Shown: piece after piece, positions 58,764 through 64,000 of the stretch
Position numbering within the stretch: position 1 is the stretch's first letter
How the letters are laid out: each line of letters opens with the position of its first letter
Assembly (NCBI GenBank): GCA_921293015.1
Contig: OV121091.1
Location: 14,227,755 to 14,291,754, forward strand
Length of the DNA: 64,000 nt
From: Phorcus lineatus
Taxonomy: Eukaryota > Mollusca > Gastropoda > Trochida > Trochidae
Reading direction: 5' to 3'
Program-made: the position numbers and the translations under genes
The notes under the pieces: generated by a model
Told to the model about the DNA's origin: nothing
Seen by the model: the letters and a program-made list of their open reading frames with translations, nothing else
Databases searched by the model: none

Positions 58764-61700
58764 ATGGCGACTCTCGCGCTACTTTTTCTCGTAGCGTTGA
58801 TTTGGCAAGGTCAGTTGTTTCCTGTAACGAACTTATATGCTGTTTTAAAACTAAAATATGAACAATTCTGTTGGAGTGATGCATTTTTTGTACATCGTAA
58901 GATAGAATCATGTATATTGGGGAAAATATTGAATTGTTTATTGTACTTGTAAATTTGTACATATCCACAAATTTGTGATGCACATTTATTCTGACAGAAA
59001 ACATAGCGAAAACATTTGAAAACGAAATATCACACACATAATTTATAGACTTACAGTCAACACTTTTAACCATTCATATCGGAATGAATTGTGTGTTAAA
59101 TCATTAATAAAATCATATAATCAATTTTGCCTTTCCCGATCATCGACTTTATTGTTGTTGCTTTCAATATAATAAATCATCATCGTCGTCATCATTATCA
59201 TCATCATCATTGTTTTGATTGTTGTTTGCAGTTGTTGTCTGTATGTATGTATGTATGTATGTTTGTATTTATGTCTGTATGTATGTATGTATGTATGTAT
59301 GTATCTATCCATCTTTCTTTTAGTTTATTTAATCATTTGTTCATGCTTTCATTCAAACATTCATTCATCTATCCATGCATGCATGCATCCATCTATCTAT
59401 CTATATACATTGTATCAATCTCTCTATTTTATTCATTTATCAATTCATTTATTTAGTTGATTTTTTATTCATTTGTTCATTGTTACAGCTGATGCAAGCT
59501 TTGACTGTCGGCGCCCACAGCAACCCTGTCAAAACAGCGGAGTTTGCATTTTTACTAATCCATTCTGTACCGCTTGTGGAGCAAATGAAGGATACGACTG
59601 TGGAGTTGTAACTGGTAAATATCATATTGTAAACATTATCACACAACAAAAGTTACATCACAGCTTTATGAACAATATGATATTGGCAACTAAGGTTTAA
59701 CATTACAATTATAAATAACAAGCTATTGATTACGGTTACACGTGGTTTGATGAGTTATATACACAAATAATGAATTAAGTATCCAATAGATAGAGGATAT
59801 TATATGAGTATCCGTGACATAACTTGTTTACGACAAGCGCATAAATATCAGAATGTATGTCCCGAGCGAGAGTGTCGTGAACATACACTGTACATGTAGT
59901 TTGTCTTAGCCAAGAATATGATAATCAAATGATAGTCAAAGGTGATCTGCGACGTCAAACCATTGTTTAAAAGTGTTTTTTGTCCTAGGGCATCCTATGA
60001 AAAATATGAACCTCATTATGATTGCCCTCGTAGGTAATAAAAAGAGGATATCATATTAGTGTTAATGTAATGTTATTTAGGCACGAGTGTCAAAAATATA
60101 GTATGTGGACACGACATGGACACGAATATAATAGTCTTCTTATTACTTATTAAGTCGCGAAATCAAAGACACTAATCAAAATCATCGTCGTAAAACACTT
60201 TTAGGCATAGTGCCCTCCGTCGGCTCATTGGCAACATAGGCGACATTATAGGCGAATAGTGACGTCAAAGCGTTGTTTATTACGTGACGTCACGATGAGA
60301 GATGGTATTTTGCCCCGGGGCATCGTATGAAAAATATGAACCCTATTTACATTGCGCTCGCAGGTCAAAATCAATATACTTTTACATTGAGCTCACATCT
60401 TGAATTCCGATAAATTCATCATTTATTATTGCGACTGTGGAATGTCAATTGTATAGCCATATATAAATTAAACTCATAGTTATGCCTATACCTTTGACGA
60501 TAGAAATTAGAACCATTTTACTATTTGTAAAAGCTATTAGTTCCTTTCAAGTTAAGAACGTATCACATGATTCAAACTATCATAGAATCAACCCATTTAT
60601 TAGATCACAAATCCAAGAAAACTGATCTGGCATTCTCAATACATTTATGTTAAAATTAAGAAATATTCTGAGATACCAGTATTGATATTAAAATTTTGAT
60701 AATATAAATTATTTTTATTTTATCAATTTGATATTTCCTTTTTCAGCTCAGATAGTCGCCGGCTGTACTGATTGCCTGAACGGTGGTACCTGCTTTGACC
60801 CTGGAGCAGGAAACGAATGCTACTGTGCCGATACTCACTACGGGGCTACTTGCGACCTCAGAAGATGTACGTGAATAATCTATTTTCTTACAGTCTGCCA
60901 TACTAAATCGTCACAGAGTATAAGGCAAGAAAACATATATACGTCTTGGGTTAGGTTAAATTCACCATCCTCCTCTTATCTTTAAAATACCAAAGTTATT
61001 ATATTTCACATATTTTCAATGCTATTGCAAAAACGGTCACATAGTTGCTTACTCGATCATGACCTACATGTAAATAAGATTCACAAAATTACGTTTGACC
61101 TCGACCACGACCACGACCACGGACACGACCACGCCGAATCTCGACCCTATTGTCAATATTTTTTAACTGATAAGCAATTAGATCGTAAATTTTAGAAACA
61201 TCCTCTACTTTTGGATGAAAACTACTATTATTATACAGAATTTGACTCCAGCAACACACCCTGTGCCCCTTTAAGTTATGTTATACGTCTTAAAGATATG
61301 ATAATGCTTAATATTCATCCGAGATCGGTAAAATTGCATTATGCATGATGCATGATGGATTTCCCACGTGAAGGACAAAGAAAAGAGTATGATCATGGAA
61401 TTTGTTAAGCTTCATACTCAAAAGGATTGCTGTAAGAGCCGCTTTGGTTGTTCTTAATCAACGTCAGACAATATACAATTATAGACTGGTGATAAGGTCA
61501 ATACTTATTTTATTGACCCGAGGGAAAACAGTATTGACCGAGGACGAAGTTGAATTGTCTAACCAAACAACTGTTTACGGATGAGTTATTTGGTATTATT
61601 TTCGTTTTTGATTAGGTTCAATATTGTTTTTTTCGTGTCTTTAAATAAAAGGATTGGCAGCATCACCAGTCTATACTTGTATTATATATAATATTATCAT

Positions 61701-64000
61701 ACAACCAATACTGCCTCACGGTGCTAAGAAATGAATACATTATTTTCATGCATGTTATTTCTTTTAACTAGTGAACGTGTTTTGTGAGGTCGACAAGATG
61801 ACGATAGGTGTCAACCCTCATGGCGACTTTACAAATGGGATTGCATATATAGAAGGTAAACGGACCGAACCAACGTGTCTTGCCGCGGCTGTGCCGAATC
61901 CAGTAGACACTGGCGACTCGATCCCCGACGAATGGTTGGGTTACGCTCTGTCTGTGGATCACACCGATGCCGCTTGTGGCGCAATAACTGTTGCTATGGT
62001 AAGTGGCAATTTAAAGGGGCAGTAGCACGTATTGTGATAGTTCAATTTTTTTCAATTTGCCGTTTGTAATACAAGATTGTTTATTTCATATTTACTTTAG
62101 AGAGCGAAACATTTAAAAATAAATTATGTAGATTATTATAACTTTTCAATTTACAAACCTTTTTGTATTTTATATTCCCTTTGGAGGGCAAAACATTGAA
62201 AATGTATGTAAAAAAACAAGGGTAAAGTCTCGCAGGATCATCCGTTTCCAATAGTGTATTTTAATCCGCAGGGCCTTCCAATATGTTTTATGTGTTTCAA
62301 TGTTGATTTTCCAATCAATCTCATTTTTATAAAAATATTTTGGAATTTCGTACTCATTGACATAAAGGTGAAGAATACACACATTACGAGACTAATTTAC
62401 CCTCTTGCGATATAGAACCTTTGCTTGATTAAAGTCATAGAATCAATTTTGTAAGGCAACTTAACCGGGCTAATTATTTTTCAGGAGCAAAATCTTACAT
62501 CAATATTTCCTGTCGCGTCTGCAAAAAAAATTCATTTCTATGCCCGTTTTAAAGTTTAGGATGGCGCTGCTGATTGGCGCATGCCGTTTCAGACCGATGA
62601 GGTCCCGAATCAAGTGCAATTCCATCGCGAGTACGAAATACTGGAAATCTAGTAATTACAGCGCCGATACTCACGACAGACGCATTCTTAATTGAGTTTA
62701 CCATCTTTTTGTTATTTCTGTATTTGAAAAAAGGTAAGCTATTAGCTATTTTCATTGGATATTCAGCTGGGAAATTTCATGTGTTCTACGTCATGGCCTT
62801 AGCGAAATGACGTGGTAGTAAAGACTAACGCTCGTCAAAGACATAGGGTAGAGTGTTTTGAACTTCACTATTGAGGGCTAGAATGCACGCATTTTTCTGA
62901 AAATTGTTGCAAACGTCAGGGGAAAGATGTCTATGAGAGATGAACTATTTGTCAGACGTGCATTACAATTTGCCTTGCAAAAATGAGACTATGACTTAAA
63001 ATCTTAAGGCAAGAGATTCGGTTAGGGTTTTAATTATCTATTGCAAAACGCCATTTGAATTTGGAGTAAATACTTATTTCTGTTTTACAGGACGGTGTAA
63101 ATTCAGTTTACACCAGAACCTTTGTAGTTCAGTACGACGAAAAAGTGATCACCACTCTGGAAGACAAGTTGGAGGTCAAGTGTGTTTTTGATCCAAACAA
63201 TGTCCTTCTCGAAAGCTCCGTTTTGAAGTTGGACGAAACAGACCTGTACGTATAACTATTCTAAGACCATTATTCGTTAGGAGAACAGTTTAGGGGAGTG
63301 AGGGGGGGGGGTATTACATGATATCCTGTCTAATAGAATTTTCATGAAACTGGTTGTTTACGAGCTAATATAAGTCAATATATTTTAATCGAAATTATAG
63401 TTAATCTCAATTTTAACTTAAATGCCAAAAATCATAACACAATAACGCTTTGATAAAGGATCCTATGTGTATACAGCTGCATGCCAAAAGTGTGTTCACA
63501 TACCTAAATGTACGAGTGAAAATATAATGTAATTTGGGATGCCTTTGATGTATCGTAGCGTTGCGAAAAAGAAACGTTTAATATTGAATTTTCAATACAT
63601 ATATGCAGATCCATTCTTCTTTAAGGCAAAGGTTTATTGGACCCCCACAATAACCCGGAACGGTTTTGGCAGGCCATTGAAGTAACCAGGGGTCATAATT
63701 CCGAAAACACTAATAATTATTTTTCTCCATAAAATATTTTATAACTTATCAACTTCTTTAAAAATTAGTCACGTTTGTTCGTTAGCACAAAGTCAATGTG
63801 ATTAGGTTGGTTTTAATCTCAGAGAGTCGATATGGAACATTTCATTTCACATTTAATGAAATCGAAATTTCGAAAATATGACCTCTTCTGTCTGTATCAA
63901 TATGCCAAAATTCGAATTTTTGCACGAGGGACCAGACGATCCCAAAATGATTTCAAGAATGGCCATTTCACACATTAACAGTGGGCGATCCATTGTAAGT
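58764..64000 (+). CDS. EGF-ZP gene 3, 5' part: signal peptide, two EGF-like domains and ZP-N (truncated by window end)
   Basis: Coding exons in view: 58764-58809, 59489-59614, 60747-60866, 61772-61998, 63091-63245, phases 1,1,1,0,2 as in genes 1 and 2. This gives 224 complete codons plus two bases; the ZP-C, furin and TM exons should follow beyond 64000. Residues 1-15 form a hydrophobic signal peptide. EGF-like 1 has cysteines 22, 29, 35, 42, 45, 53 and EGF-like 2 has 64, 67, 73, 82, 84, 93. ZP-N has all four cysteines (102, 133, 166, 204). The protein is closer to gene 2 in EGF-like 1 (CxxC instead of CxC) but keeps the disulfide gene 2 lost. The ATG follows a UTR acceptor by 19 bases, as in gene 1. 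The intron phases and domain order make the call secure; function as a secreted matrix protein is inferred. Confidence 0.87.
59239..59305. repeat. (TGTA)n microsatellite in gene 3 intron 1
   Basis: TGTATGTA runs interrupted once by TTTGTATTTATGTC, followed by ATCT/CATC-rich sequence to about 59460. The frames reading across it are low-complexity artefacts until the true exon 2 begins at 59489. Confidence 0.9.
61060..61276 (-). mobile_element. Degraded MITE family B copy in gene 3 intron 3
   Basis: AAAATTACGTTTGAC, GACTCCAGCAACACACC and a CCCTTTAA end match one half of family B. A (GACCAC)n expansion occupies the middle. The left part is absent. Confidence 0.45.
63474..64000. mobile_element. 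MITE family C, left part, cut by window end
   Basis: Starts CAGCTGCATGCCAAAAGTGT after TA and follows the complete copy at 16710 in order (TAATTTGGGATG, GTAGCGTTGCGAAAAAG, TTGAATTTTCAATAC, AGAGTCGATATGGAAC, CAATATGCCAAAATTCGAAT). It lies in gene 3 intron 5. Confidence 0.7.

Noticed and set aside
63474-64000. Shared ancestral MITE C insertion in intron 5 of genes 2 and 3
   Set aside because: The copies lie in equivalent introns but in opposite orientation relative to the genes, so independent insertions are more likely.

Overview
The window is animal nuclear DNA, AT-rich and intron-rich, most likely from a mollusc. It has multi-exon genes with GT-AG introns, abundant MITEs, minisatellites and LINE tails, and dispersed repeats of the gagtgag/acgccg type that I associate with molluscan genomes. 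Species cannot be fixed from the sequence alone. A 200-bp N run (46077-46276) marks a scaffold gap.

Three paralogous genes account for all the convincing coding sequence. Each encodes a short signal peptide, two EGF-like domains and a zona pellucida (ZP) module; the two complete genes end in a furin-type basic site, a transmembrane helix and a short cytoplasmic tail. Gene 1 (+, 2129-13561, 10 coding exons, 485 aa) and gene 2 (-, 34489-19898, 10 coding exons, 452 aa) are convergent. Gene 3 (+, from 58764) is divergent from gene 2 and runs off the right edge after five coding exons (224 complete codons). Exon order and intron phases (1,1,1,0,2,1,2,0,1) are identical wherever they can be compared, so the set arose by duplication of one ancestor. 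The two-EGF plus ZP architecture is that of molluscan shell-matrix EGF-like proteins; a role in an extracellular matrix, possibly the shell, is inference.

Layout: 1-1830 upstream DNA; 1833-13561 gene 1, whose introns hold SINE, MITE and palindromic repeats; 13562-19897 intergenic, with a 33-bp minisatellite, a TA-flanked MITE and a degenerate tandem array; 19898-34489 gene 2, whose 7.4-kb first intron carries a TTAA-flanked MITE split by a ~5.35-kb foldback element with inverted minisatellite arms; 34490-58763 a 24-kb intergenic region with a 32-bp minisatellite, several MITEs, a nearly perfect 1,827-bp tandem duplication, the N gap and a reverse-transcriptase remnant; 58764-64000 the 5' part of gene 3.

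The points most worth a second look are: gene 2 has lost both partners of one conserved ZP-N disulfide; a transposon end forms the splice acceptor of gene 2 exon 2; the nested giant foldback element; degenerate copies of the furin-site exon amplified inside gene 2's last intron; a 157-bp identical duplication flanking a LINE tail; and about twelve copies of the palindrome TGACGTCA where about one is expected.
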